From: JABCPE02 sp963509715 | Lineage (GTDB): Bacteria > Bacteroidota > Bacteroidia > Flavobacteriales > Weeksellaceae | Reading direction: 5' to 3' | Assembly (NCBI GenBank): GCA_963509715.1 | Contig: CAUPCB010000026.1 | Span: 1-22,793 of the forward strand | DNA: 22,793 nucleotides | Shown here: positions 1 through 6,484 of the stretch, one piece after another | Numbering within the stretch: the stretch's first letter is position 1 | Layout: each line of letters opens with the position of its first letter | Translations under genes and position numbers: made by a program | Notes under the pieces: generated by a model | Databases searched by the model: none | What the model was told of the DNA's origin: nothing | The model's input: only the letters and a program-made list of their open reading frames with translations

Positions 1-60
1 TTCGAACCCACGACCCCGAGATTACAAATCACGTGCTCTGGCCAACTGAGCTATGGAGGC
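1..60 (-). tRNA. tRNA-Thr (anticodon TGT), 3' end cut by window edge
   Basis: Read on the minus strand, the sequence folds as a tRNA: acceptor 5' strand GCCTCCA, D stem GCTC/GAGC, a 7-base anticodon loop TTTGTAA giving anticodon TGT (reads ACA, threonine), and a T arm beginning GTGGGTTCGAA. The 3' acceptor strand and CCA end lie beyond base 1. The anticodon stem (CGTGA with TCTCG) has one T-T mismatch at the middle pair. A strong Bacteroidota-type promoter lies about 40 bases upstream. In flavobacteria this position next to hpf usually opens a tRNA cluster leading to tuf, but that part is outside the window. Confidence 0.93.
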
Positions 61-101
61 ATTGATTTCAAAAGAACTTCTTTATTTCCTTTTTGCGTTT
101 G

Positions 102-133
102 CAAATATAGAAAAGTTTTTTTGAAACCACAAA
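102..133 (-). promoter_or_regulatory. Bacteroidota sigma-ABfr type promoter for the tRNA operon
   Basis: On the minus strand there is a -33 element TTTG (130-133), a 20-base spacer and a -7 element TATATTTG (102-109), matching TTTG-N19-TAnnTTTG. Transcription should start near base 97 and run into the tRNA-Thr, whose 5' end is at base 60. Confidence 0.75.
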
Positions 134-162
134 TTTTTATTACTAAAAATTTAAATATTTTT

Positions 163-453
163 TTAATTATTTTCTTTCTTTTTGATTAACAACTTTTTAG
201 CAACATCCACACAAAGGTCTATACTCTCTTCAAAAGAGCTTGTTGTCTTCTTTACCACGATATCATCCCCTGGTACATTTAGAATAATCTCCGCTGTTTT
301 GTTTTCTTTACCACTTACATTTTCTAATTTCAAGAAAACCTCACACGCTTGGATTTTATCATAGAAAGTATCTAATTTAGCTATTTTCTTTTCCATAAAC
401 TCTTCTAGTGAAACATGAGGAGTCATCCCCATCGCTTGAACTCTAATTTCCAT
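163..453 (-). CDS. hpf: Ribosome hibernation-promoting factor (short HPF/RaiA family)
   Basis: This 96-residue protein matches the short HPF/YfiA (RaiA) family in length and pattern. It starts MEIRVQAMGM, has the segment FMEKKIAKLDTFYDKI, a central beta strand (AEIILNVPGDD) and a final helix with SIDLCVDVAKKLLIKKK. Members bind the 30S decoding centre and silence or dimerise ribosomes in stationary phase. The C-terminal dimerisation domain of long HPF is absent, so it is the short form. It lies 24 bases downstream of xerC on the same strand and is probably co-transcribed with it; a tRNA-Thr follows. Its neighbours, S21 and a tRNA, are also translation genes. No terminator with a T-run is evident after it. 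Confidence 0.9.
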   Translation of the reverse strand: MEIRVQAMGMTPHVSLEEFMEKKIAKLDTFYDKIQACEVFLKLENVSGKENKTAEIILNVPGDDIVVKKTTSSFEESIDLCVDVAKKLLIKKKENN

Positions 454-477
454 AATGACATATTTTAGGTGTTAAAC

Positions 478-1389
478 TTAGATTATCTCATCATCAGATG
501 ATAATTGCGTTTTCGCATTACCTCTGGGATGAGTTTTATTAAAAATATTTTTCAGCTGTTCAATATCCGCATTGGTGTATACTTGTGTAGAAGATAAACT
601 CGCGTGTCCCATCATCTTCTTAACCTTAGAAATCTCGGCTCCATTATTCAATATATGTGTCGCGAAACTATGTCTAAGGATATGCGGACTTCTCTTTTTC
701 TTTGAAGACACAGCACTAAGGTAGCGAGTTACGAGCAAATAAACAAATTTTTCCGTGATTTTTTTTCCTTTTGGTGTTACAAAAAAATATAATTCCGCAT
801 CAGAATTAGGCTTTCTATGCTCATCATTATAAACCTTGAGTTCCTTCATCAAGGTGGGCGAAACAGGGACTATTCTTTGTTTATTCCCTTTACCTATCAC
901 TGTAATTTCATTTCTATAAAAATGAACATTCTCTAAAAGCAAATTACAAAGCTCTGCCCTACGCATTCCCGTTTGATAAAGAACCTCTATAATAAGCCTA
1001 TCCAGCAGCTCCACTTCTCCATTATCTAAAATAATGGACAAATCCTGCATTTCTTCTTTAGAAAAGGGAATTTGTTTTTCAGGATAAAATTTGATGGTTG
1101 ATAAGCCCTCCACAGGCGAAACACTTATCAGTGATATTCTCTGTAAAAAAGCATAAAAACTCTTCAGAGTAGATATTTTCCTATTGATACTTCTCTTGGT
1201 CAATCCTTTCTCGCTCAGAAAAACGATGAGATTACGCACCATTTTCTTTTCTGCTTTCTGTAAGTCTTCCAATCCTTCCCTATCCATAAGGAAAGACAAG
1301 AAATCCTCCAAATCCTTTCGGTAGCTGGTAATCGTATTGGGAGAGTAGCGTTTTTCTTGCTGAATATATTTCAAAAACTTGTCTATCAT
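478..1389 (-). CDS. xerC: Tyrosine recombinase XerC (site-specific integrase)
   Basis: This 303-residue protein has the full tyrosine-recombinase layout. An N-terminal SAM-like core-binding domain spans about residues 1-85 (YSPNTITSYRKDL). The catalytic domain has the first Arg in TGMRRAEL (about 143), Lys in GKGNKQR, His236 and Arg239 in HILRH, His262 in MMGHASL and nucleophile Tyr271 in TQVYT. The C-terminal THPRG motif is typical of XerC/XerD chromosome-dimer resolvases rather than phage integrases. It would cut and join at dif with its partner XerD during chromosome segregation. It lies between rpsU and hpf, a housekeeping context with no mobile-element ends, which supports Xer over an integrase. 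A tail of about 13 residues follows HPRG. Which of XerC or XerD it is cannot be settled without the paralogue. Confidence 0.88.
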   Translation of the reverse strand: MIDKFLKYIQQEKRYSPNTITSYRKDLEDFLSFLMDREGLEDLQKAEKKMVRNLIVFLSEKGLTKRSINRKISTLKSFYAFLQRISLISVSPVEGLSTIKFYPEKQIPFSKEEMQDLSIILDNGEVELLDRLIIEVLYQTGMRRAELCNLLLENVHFYRNEITVIGKGNKQRIVPVSPTLMKELKVYNDEHRKPNSDAELYFFVTPKGKKITEKFVYLLVTRYLSAVSSKKKRSPHILRHSFATHILNNGAEISKVKKMMGHASLSSTQVYTNADIEQLKNIFNKTHPRGNAKTQLSSDDEII

Positions 1390-1393
1390 AGTC

Positions 1394-1401
1394 CAAAGTT
1401 A
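1394..1401 (-). promoter_or_regulatory. Possible -7 element directly before xerC
   Basis: TAACTTTG on the minus strand matches TAnnTTTG and ends only 4 bases before the xerC ATG (1387-1389). It has no recognisable -33 TTTG at the right distance. If used, the transcript would be leaderless or nearly so. The motif could be chance in AT-rich DNA. Confidence 0.3.
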
Positions 1402-1410
1402 ATCAATTAA

Positions 1411-1444
1411 AAATAAAAAGTCCATTCTCAATAAAGAATGGACT
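1411..1444 (-). terminator. Intrinsic terminator after rpsU
   Basis: A perfect 10-bp hairpin, AGTCCATTCT (1419-1428) pairing with AGAATGGACT (1435-1444) around a 6-base loop, is followed on the minus strand by a T-rich run TTTTATTTTT. It separates rpsU from xerC, so xerC is expressed either by read-through or from its own promoter. Confidence 0.85.
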
Positions 1445-1467
1445 CAAAATATTTTCAAAACAAAACC

Positions 1468-1665
1468 TTATGCCTGCTCTTCTTTGCTAAGCAGTCTTTG
1501 TTTGTGAGCAGCTCTCAATTTCCCTTGTCTAAGTATTACAGAAGGTTTAGTAAACTGCTGTCTAGATCTCAATTGCTTAACAACACCTGTTTTGTCATAC
1601 TTTCTTTTGTATCTTTTAAGTGCTCTATCAATTGATTCTCCGTCTTTTACTTGAACTATTAACAT
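1468..1665 (-). CDS. rpsU: 30S ribosomal protein S21
   Basis: This is a 65-residue basic protein with the S21 pattern: MLIVQVKDGESIDRALKRYK at the start, then a lysine/arginine-rich helical tail (KQLRSRQQFTKPS, LRAAHKQRLLSKEE). S21 binds the 30S platform near the 16S rRNA 3' end and takes part in initiation. In Bacteroidota it is linked to the unusual use of the anti-Shine-Dalgarno region. Length and sequence are normal. It has its own promoter and a strong terminator, so it is probably mainly monocistronic, with xerC and hpf downstream. Confidence 0.96.
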   Translation of the reverse strand: MLIVQVKDGESIDRALKRYKRKYDKTGVVKQLRSRQQFTKPSVILRQGKLRAAHKQRLLSKEEQA

Positions 1666-1688
1666 ATCTTACATCTCATTTATGGGCG

Positions 1689-1719
1689 CAAAGATAGTAT
1701 TTTTTTTGAAATGCACAAA
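1689..1719 (-). promoter_or_regulatory. Bacteroidota-type promoter for rpsU
   Basis: The minus strand carries TTTG (1716-1719), exactly 19 bases, then TATCTTTG (1689-1696), a perfect TTTG-N19-TAnnTTTG. The start would lie near 1684, leaving a leader of about 20 bases before the rpsU ATG at 1665. Confidence 0.8.
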
Positions 1720-1744
1720 ATAAAAAAGGCATTATTGAGATTTT

Positions 1745-1776
1745 TTTGGGTGTAATGATTTTTAATTTTAAATTAG
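1745..1776 (+). promoter_or_regulatory. Weak candidate promoter for porD
   Basis: TTTG (1745-1748), 20 bases, then TAAATTAG (1769-1776), which differs from TAnnTTTG at one position. The next start codon is the porD ATG at 1800. It overlaps the in-frame upstream codons from 1746, which supports the start at 1800. Confidence 0.35.
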
Positions 1777-1799
1777 CACCTTTAATTTTAGAAAACAGC

Positions 1800-2705
1800 A
1801 TGAAAAAAATATTTGCTTTTTTAGTCGTTCTATCCATTAATTGCCTAACCTATGCACAGGAAATCTATGCCAATGTGCAGGTAAATCACAGCCAAATAGG
1901 TGGAAGTAATACTCAGATTTTCAAAACATTAGAGAAAAGCTTGAGAGATTTTATCAACAACACAAAATGGACAGGAAAGAAACTGCAAAACTTTGAAAAA
2001 ATCAAAGCTAATTTTGCTATCGTTATCAAGGAAAGACCGAGCCAAAACTCCTTTAAAGGAAGCCTCATCGTTCAGGCGATTCGCCCTGTTTATGGGACTA
2101 TTTACGAGACACCTCTTATTAATATCAATGACACTCGTTTTTCTTTCGAATACACTGAAAATGAAAACCTTATATTCAATGATAGACAGTTTTCTGGGAA
2201 AAACCTTACGGATGTGATTAGTTTTTACATCTATACTATTTTAGGATATGATGCGGACAGCTTCCAGCAGCTGAGCGGAAAAACTCATTTCGAAAAGGCG
2301 CAAAAAATTTCTCAAAATGCTCAAAACCACAACTATGACGGATGGGAAATCATGGGCGAAACCAAAAGTAGAAGTCTGTTAGTCAATAGCTTACTAAACG
2401 AAAGGAGCATTCCTCTAAGAAATATTTATTATTCCTATCACAGAATAGGGCTGGATAATCTCAGCAGCCAAAACCAATTCGCTGCAAAACAGACCATTGC
2501 AGAAGAACTGCTGAAACTAAAAGCTTATGAAACAAATTTCCAGCTGAACTATCCTCTTTCCATTTTCATTGATACGAAAAAAGACGAAATTTTCAATATT
2601 TTTAATTCCAATAACAACGGCGGAATCAATGTCAATGAACTGAGAATAATGATGAGCACTTTTTCGCCGAGAGATACAGAATCCAAGTGGAATAAGTGGA
2701 AATAA
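1800..2705 (+). CDS. porD: PorD-like protein (DUF4835), type IX secretion associated
   Basis: The start at 1800 (MKKIFAFLVVLSINCLTYAQ) gives a clear Sec signal peptide cleaved after about residue 20, leaving a 301-residue gene product. An in-frame ATG at 1746 would put 18 residues in front of the signal peptide and is rejected. The mature part starts EIYANVQVNHSQIGGSNTQIF and carries the family pattern of paired beta strands (FKGSLIVQAIRPVYGT) and a domain ending with helical repeats. I recognise it as the DUF4835 family, called PorD and linked to type IX secretion and gliding in Bacteroidota. Its exact role is not settled. It sits 27 bases ahead of recN, a neighbour it often has in flavobacteria. 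Confidence 0.82.
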   Translation: MKKIFAFLVVLSINCLTYAQEIYANVQVNHSQIGGSNTQIFKTLEKSLRDFINNTKWTGKKLQNFEKIKANFAIVIKERPSQNSFKGSLIVQAIRPVYGTIYETPLININDTRFSFEYTENENLIFNDRQFSGKNLTDVISFYIYTILGYDADSFQQLSGKTHFEKAQKISQNAQNHNYDGWEIMGETKSRSLLVNSLLNERSIPLRNIYYSYHRIGLDNLSSQNQFAAKQTIAEELLKLKAYETNFQLNYPLSIFIDTKKDEIFNIFNSNNNGGINVNELRIMMSTFSPRDTESKWNKWK

Positions 2706-2732
2706 TCTTCAATCTATAACCAATATTAAAAA

Positions 2733-4385
2733 ATGCTTTCAAAAATTACAATACAAAATTTTGCTCTAATCCAGCATCTCAGCGTTTCTCTGGAAAACGG
2801 ACTGCAAGTCATCACGGGAGAAACAGGCGCGGGAAAATCCATTATTTTAGGTGCTTTACGGCTGATTCTTGGAGAAAGAGCAGATTCTAAATCAATCTCC
2901 GACCCTGAGAAAAAGAGCGTTGTAGAAGCAGAATTTAAAATCACCTCTTCTTATCTTCCTTTTTTTGAGGAGAACGACATTGATTTTGAGGAAAACACCA
3001 TCATCAGAAGAGAAATCCTGCCGAGTGGGAAATCTAGGGCTTTCATCAATGATATCCCTGTAACACTGGATGTTTTAAAGGAATTGTCTTCCAAACTGAT
3101 AGACATTCACTCTCAGTTCGAAACTTCCAATCTTTTTTCGGAAGAATATCAGTTAAAAATCATCGATGGATTATCCGAAAACAAAGAAATTATAAGTGAT
3201 TATCAAAAGAAATTTGTCTCTTATCAAAATCTAAAAAAAGAACTTCTTTCGCTTGAAAACCAACTAGCCGAAAGAAACAAAGAATCTGATTATCAAAGTT
3301 TTTTACTGACAGAACTTCAAGAGTTTAACCTTGATAATATCAATTTAGAAGAACTAAAAAGCAAGGTAAATATAGGCGAATATGCCGAGCTGATTTTAGA
3401 GAATCTGGGACAAATCTCAGGGCGTTTTCAGCAGGAAGAAATGGGAATTCTAGATAGCCTGAATGATATTAGAAACAAAATTCAAAAAATCTCTGAAAAC
3501 TCGCCTCATCTAGAACAGCTAAGCCAAAGAATAGAGGAAAGCTATCTGGAACTAAAGGACATAGCAGACAGCATTGAAAACGAGATAGAAAGCACGGAAA
3601 TCAATCCAGAAGAATTGGCAGTTTTCACGAGCCAGCTAAACAAAATAAATTCTCTCTTGCTAAAACATCAAGTTTCTGATATTGAAGAACTTATAGTCAT
3701 CAGAGAACAACTCTCTACACAGCAGAAAAATTCGGAGAATTTAGAAAAAGATATAGAAGAAGCTAAAAATCAACTGAATATAATTCAGCAGGATTTAGAT
3801 AATTTAGCTAAAATCTTATTTGAAAATAGACAAAAGACCATTCCTATTTTTAAAGAAAAAACCGAGGAGCTTCTTGCCCGATTGGGATTAGAAAAAGCAA
3901 AAATAGAGGTAGAATTTACAGAAAACCAAGACTTTAATAAGTTTGGGAAAGAGCACATTCAGCTCTTATTCCAAGCGAACTCCGGTTTCCCTCTAAAACC
4001 GATACAAAGCGCTATTTCTGGTGGTGAGCGCTCTCGTGTGATGCTTTCTATCAAGAAAATCATGGCTGAAAATGCAGAGCTTCCTACTCTGATTTTGGAT
4101 GAAATAGACTCTGGAGTTTCTGGAAAAACAGCCGATGAAATAGGAAAAGTAATGCAGGATATGGCTAAAAACATGCAGCTAATCGTCATCACGCACCACG
4201 CACAAGTGGCAGCCAAAGGAAACTCCCACTACAAAGTGGTGAAACAAGATGTGGACGGAAAAACCCAGTCAAACATCATTCCGCTCGGTGAGAAAGAAAG
4301 GCTTCATGAAATCGCCCAAATCCTCTCTGGAAGCACCATCACAGATGCCGCACTACAACAAGCTGAAGAGCTTATGAAAAACTAA
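2733..4385 (+). CDS. recN: DNA repair protein RecN (SMC-like ATPase)
   Basis: This 550-residue protein has the RecN architecture. An N-terminal ABC half holds Walker A GETGAGKS (about 29-36). A long helical coiled-coil region spans roughly 150-390, rich in Glu, Lys, Gln and Leu heptads. The C-terminal ABC half has the signature SGGERSRVML (about 429), Walker B LILDEID (about 454) and a switch His in VITHHAQVAA. RecN is a cytoplasmic SMC-like protein that gathers broken DNA ends and assists RecA in double-strand break repair. Length is normal for the family. It lies between porD and a globin gene, with only 5 bases to the latter, so the three are probably co-transcribed. No LexA-type site is visible. 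Confidence 0.96.
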   Translation: MLSKITIQNFALIQHLSVSLENGLQVITGETGAGKSIILGALRLILGERADSKSISDPEKKSVVEAEFKITSSYLPFFEENDIDFEENTIIRREILPSGKSRAFINDIPVTLDVLKELSSKLIDIHSQFETSNLFSEEYQLKIIDGLSENKEIISDYQKKFVSYQNLKKELLSLENQLAERNKESDYQSFLLTELQEFNLDNINLEELKSKVNIGEYAELILENLGQISGRFQQEEMGILDSLNDIRNKIQKISENSPHLEQLSQRIEESYLELKDIADSIENEIESTEINPEELAVFTSQLNKINSLLLKHQVSDIEELIVIREQLSTQQKNSENLEKDIEEAKNQLNIIQQDLDNLAKILFENRQKTIPIFKEKTEELLARLGLEKAKIEVEFTENQDFNKFGKEHIQLLFQANSGFPLKPIQSAISGGERSRVMLSIKKIMAENAELPTLILDEIDSGVSGKTADEIGKVMQDMAKNMQLIVITHHAQVAAKGNSHYKVVKQDVDGKTQSNIIPLGEKERLHEIAQILSGSTITDAALQQAEELMKN

Positions 4386-4390
4386 ACCAA

Positions 4391-4768
4391 ATGAAGGATA
4401 TAGAAACAATAGAAGATATAGAACTGCTCGTAAATACATTTTACAGCAAGGTAAAAAAAGATGATGTCATAGGATTTTTCTTCAATGATGTAGCGAAAAC
4501 AAACTGGGAGGAGCATCTTCCCAAAATGTATCTATTTTGGAGGGCACTACTCTTTATGGACATTAAATTCGATGGAAATCCCGTAGGTGCTCACATTCCC
4601 ATAAATCTGCAAGTGCCGATGGAGGAACACCATTTTGACCACTGGGTAGGACTTTGGAAAGAAACCGTGGATGAACTTTTCGAGGGAGAAACAGCCGAAG
4701 ACGCCAAAAACAAAGGGCAAAACATCGCAAAAATGATGGCTTTCAAAATGAGACAAGTGAGAATGTAG
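4391..4768 (+). CDS. Group III truncated haemoglobin
   Basis: This 125-residue protein matches group III 2-over-2 truncated haemoglobins such as Campylobacter Ctb. By alignment from memory, the haem-pocket residues are Tyr18 (B10), His42 (E7), proximal His68 (F8, in VGAHIP) and Trp85 (G8, in HFDHW). The conserved FWRALLF and a C-terminal helix with AKMMAFKM are also present. Such globins bind O2 or NO in the cytoplasm and are linked to NO detoxification or electron transfer with peroxides. The gene follows recN after 5 bases and ends 9 bases before the convergent DUF6122-like gene. There is no visible hairpin in that gap. Confidence 0.9.
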   Translation: MKDIETIEDIELLVNTFYSKVKKDDVIGFFFNDVAKTNWEEHLPKMYLFWRALLFMDIKFDGNPVGAHIPINLQVPMEEHHFDHWVGLWKETVDELFEGETAEDAKNKGQNIAKMMAFKMRQVRM

Positions 4769-4777
4769 CTCTGTTTT

Positions 4778-5110
4778 CTAGCGCCACAGCCAGTAATCCT
4801 GCCAATCTGTGAACATATGAAAAAGCAGCCCGATGGATACTACACGGTAATTTCCTTTTAGAAAAATACATCCCAAAGCATATGCCGCAACGGCATAATA
4901 AGAATGCAGCAGATGAAAACCTACACTGCATCTGTCTGGGTCAAAAATAGGAGTTGCCAAAAGATGATCCAAATCCACCAGCATGGTCGCCAAAAGAATG
5001 CAATAAGTTTTTTTCCAAGTTTCTTTATAAAAAAAATAGGCTATAAAAAACGGAAAACCAAAATGCAGAAAATAGTGTACCAGCGGTTTTAAAATCGATA
5101 TACTATCCAT
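4778..5110 (-). CDS. Small integral membrane protein, DUF6122-like
   Basis: This 110-residue hydrophobic protein has about four membrane segments: roughly residues 9-27, 34-52, 68-86 and 90-105. Charged and histidine motifs stand out: MLVDLDHLLA, DPDRC, HLLHSYY and LLFHMFTDWQDYW. The spacing of DLDH, paired His and HxxxD resembles membrane-bound metal-dependent hydrolases of the YdjM type, so a metal site within the membrane is possible; this is inference. I believe the family is DUF6122, of unknown function. The start is chosen because a -7 element lies 20 bases upstream. It is convergent with the globin gene and divergent from tatD. Confidence 0.75.
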   Translation of the reverse strand: MDSISILKPLVHYFLHFGFPFFIAYFFYKETWKKTYCILLATMLVDLDHLLATPIFDPDRCSVGFHLLHSYYAVAAYALGCIFLKGNYRVVSIGLLFHMFTDWQDYWLWR

Positions 5111-5130
5111 TCATTATCTTTATCAAAATG

Positions 5131-5138
5131 CAAATATA
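5131..5138 (-). promoter_or_regulatory. -7 element for the DUF6122-like gene
   Basis: TATATTTG on the minus strand is a full match to TAnnTTTG, 20 bases upstream of the ATG at 5110. No TTTG is seen at the expected -33 distance, so only the -7 part is supported. Confidence 0.5.
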
Positions 5139-5181
5139 AAGAAGATTATGAATAATTATTTTTTTAATTTTATTTAAAATC

Positions 5182-5946
5182 ATGATAGATACCCACACCC
5201 ACCTCTACTCAGAGGAATTTGACCAAGACAGACAGGAAGCCGTTTCCAGAGCTTTCGCAAACGGAGTAAGCCAAATATTCCTGCCTGCCATAGACTCCGA
5301 AACTCACCAAAAAATGCTGGATTTAGAGGCTGCCTATCCGCAGAAAATCTTTGCGATGATGGGACTTCATCCCTGCTCGGTAAAGCCTGACACTTGGGAA
5401 AAGGAATTAGAAATTGTAGAAAAATACCTTAACCAAAGGGATTTCTGTGCTGTGGGCGAAATCGGGATAGATTTATATTGGGAACAATCTACCCTTGATA
5501 TACAGATAAAAGCCTTCGAAAAGCAGATAGACTGGGCTGTGGAGAGAGACCTGCCCATCGTAATCCACACCCGAAACAGTTTTGATGAGACTTTTGAGGT
5601 TTTGGAAAGAAAAAAACACCCTCGCCTGCGCGGGATATTCCATTGTTTCAGTGGTGACAAGGCTCAGGCTCTGCGAGCGATAGAGCTGGGATTCAGCTTG
5701 GGCATCGGCGGCGTAGTGACTTTTAAAAATGGAAAAATAGACCAATTCTTGGGCGAAATACCTTTGGAAAAAATAGTTTTGGAGACAGACAGTCCTTATC
5801 TGGCACCCGTACCACACAGAGGAAAACGCAACGAAAGCGCTTATCTGAACCTCATCGCAGGTAAACTGGTGGATATCTATGGAATGAGTTTTGAGGAAAT
5901 TGATAGAATAACGACCGAAAACGCAAAAAGAATTTTTAGAACATAA
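5182..5946 (+). CDS. tatD: TatD family metal-dependent hydrolase/DNase
   Basis: This 254-residue TIM-barrel amidohydrolase has all TatD metal-site residues visible: His5 and His7 (THTHLYS), Glu93 (GEIGIDLYW), His129 (IVIHTR), His154 (FHCFSGD) and Asp203 (LETDSPYLAP). Known members are Mg/Mn-dependent 3'-5' exonucleases acting on single-stranded DNA or RNA, and D-aminoacyl-tRNA deacylase activity has been discussed for relatives. It lies in the cytoplasm. Length is standard and the C terminus (RITTENAKRIF) is intact. It leads a plus-strand run with two unrecognised genes; 15 bases separate it from the next. The region before it (5111-5181) has no full plus-strand promoter match. Confidence 0.94.
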   Translation: MIDTHTHLYSEEFDQDRQEAVSRAFANGVSQIFLPAIDSETHQKMLDLEAAYPQKIFAMMGLHPCSVKPDTWEKELEIVEKYLNQRDFCAVGEIGIDLYWEQSTLDIQIKAFEKQIDWAVERDLPIVIHTRNSFDETFEVLERKKHPRLRGIFHCFSGDKAQALRAIELGFSLGIGGVVTFKNGKIDQFLGEIPLEKIVLETDSPYLAPVPHRGKRNESAYLNLIAGKLVDIYGMSFEEIDRITTENAKRIFRT

Positions 5947-5961
5947 AAAACAATAGATAAA

Positions 5962-6393
5962 ATGATAGAAATAGAATTTGAAAAACCTAATTACACAACC
6001 TGCGAATGCTGTGGTAATAGGGTAACTTGGCTTACAAGATTTGTTTATAAGGATAACGAAGCTATTGCTTTTTACTACGCCACTTTCACAGAACACGCCG
6101 AGGAAAAGGAAGTAAAATGTTTAGTAGGCATATGCGAATGGGAAAACCCTGAAAGTGAGGAATATACAAAAGCAACAGGATTTCCAATGGTGCTTTGGGT
6201 TGATGAAAATCAGCAGGCAAATGTTTCGTTATTGAATAAAAATGAAGTTCCTTGGGAGAACATACTAAAAGGAGAAATCCTTGACCGAGAGGAAGCCCTA
6301 AATCACCCTTATAAAGAAGAGGTTTTCCATATTACTGACCATATTTTCTGGGAAGATGAAGAAATTATAAATTTTTTAGACCCTAAAAACTAA
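5962..6393 (+). CDS. Hypothetical protein with a CxCC motif
   Basis: I cannot assign this 143-residue, acidic, soluble protein to a named family. It starts MIEIEFEKPNYTTCECCGNR, with Cys14, Cys16 and Cys17, and has two more cysteines at about 53 and 58 (VKCLVGICEW), so zinc binding is possible. The stretch LTRFVYKDNEAIAFYYATF looks like two beta strands of a compact alpha/beta domain. The C-terminal half is rich in Glu and Asp. There are no signal peptide or membrane segments. The general look recalls small immunity-type or zinc-ribbon proteins, but that is a guess. It follows tatD by 15 bases and is likely translated from the same message. Codon use looks similar to its neighbours. Confidence 0.75.
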   Translation: MIEIEFEKPNYTTCECCGNRVTWLTRFVYKDNEAIAFYYATFTEHAEEKEVKCLVGICEWENPESEEYTKATGFPMVLWVDENQQANVSLLNKNEVPWENILKGEILDREEALNHPYKEEVFHITDHIFWEDEEIINFLDPKN

Positions 6394-6408
6394 ACTAAAA
6401 GAGCCTGA

Positions 6409-6480
6409 AAACACCATTCTAAACCTCAAAAACATTCACGAAATTACGGCAGAAAACGGATTAAAATTGTTCAAAATATA
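6409..6480 (+). pseudogene. Possible C-terminal fragment of a TatD-like protein
   Basis: Between the two unknown genes, the frame open from 6409 to the stop at 6478-6480 has no start codon but reads NLKNIHEITAENGLKLFKI. This resembles a TatD-family C terminus; tatD just upstream ends RITTENAKRIFRT. The DNA also matches in part: ATTACGGCAGAAAACG here against ATAACGACCGAAAACG in tatD. It may be the leftover tail of a deleted or duplicated hydrolase gene. The fragment is only about 20 residues, so chance is not excluded. Confidence 0.3.
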
Positions 6481-6484
6481 AAAA

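Noticed and set aside
131..152. A/T-only inverted repeat AAATTTTTA-TTAC-TAAAAATTT after hpf, possible terminator
   Set aside because: The stem has no G-C pairs and no T-run follows on the minus strand. It overlaps the -33 region of the tRNA promoter and is probably chance.
478..1389. Phage or integrative-element integrase next to a tRNA
   Set aside because: A tyrosine recombinase close to a tRNA suggested an integrated element, but the protein has XerC/D features (THPRG), lies between rpsU and hpf, and no att repeats or element genes are present.
1746..1799. Upstream in-frame start for porD
   Set aside because: It would add 18 residues before a clear signal peptide and overlaps the likely promoter. 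The ATG at 1800 fits better.
5473..6096. Long minus-strand reading frame of 207 codons over tatD and the next gene
   Set aside because: It is antisense to tatD, whose full set of active-site residues is clear, and its protein has no recognisable domain and a composition typical of a shadow frame.
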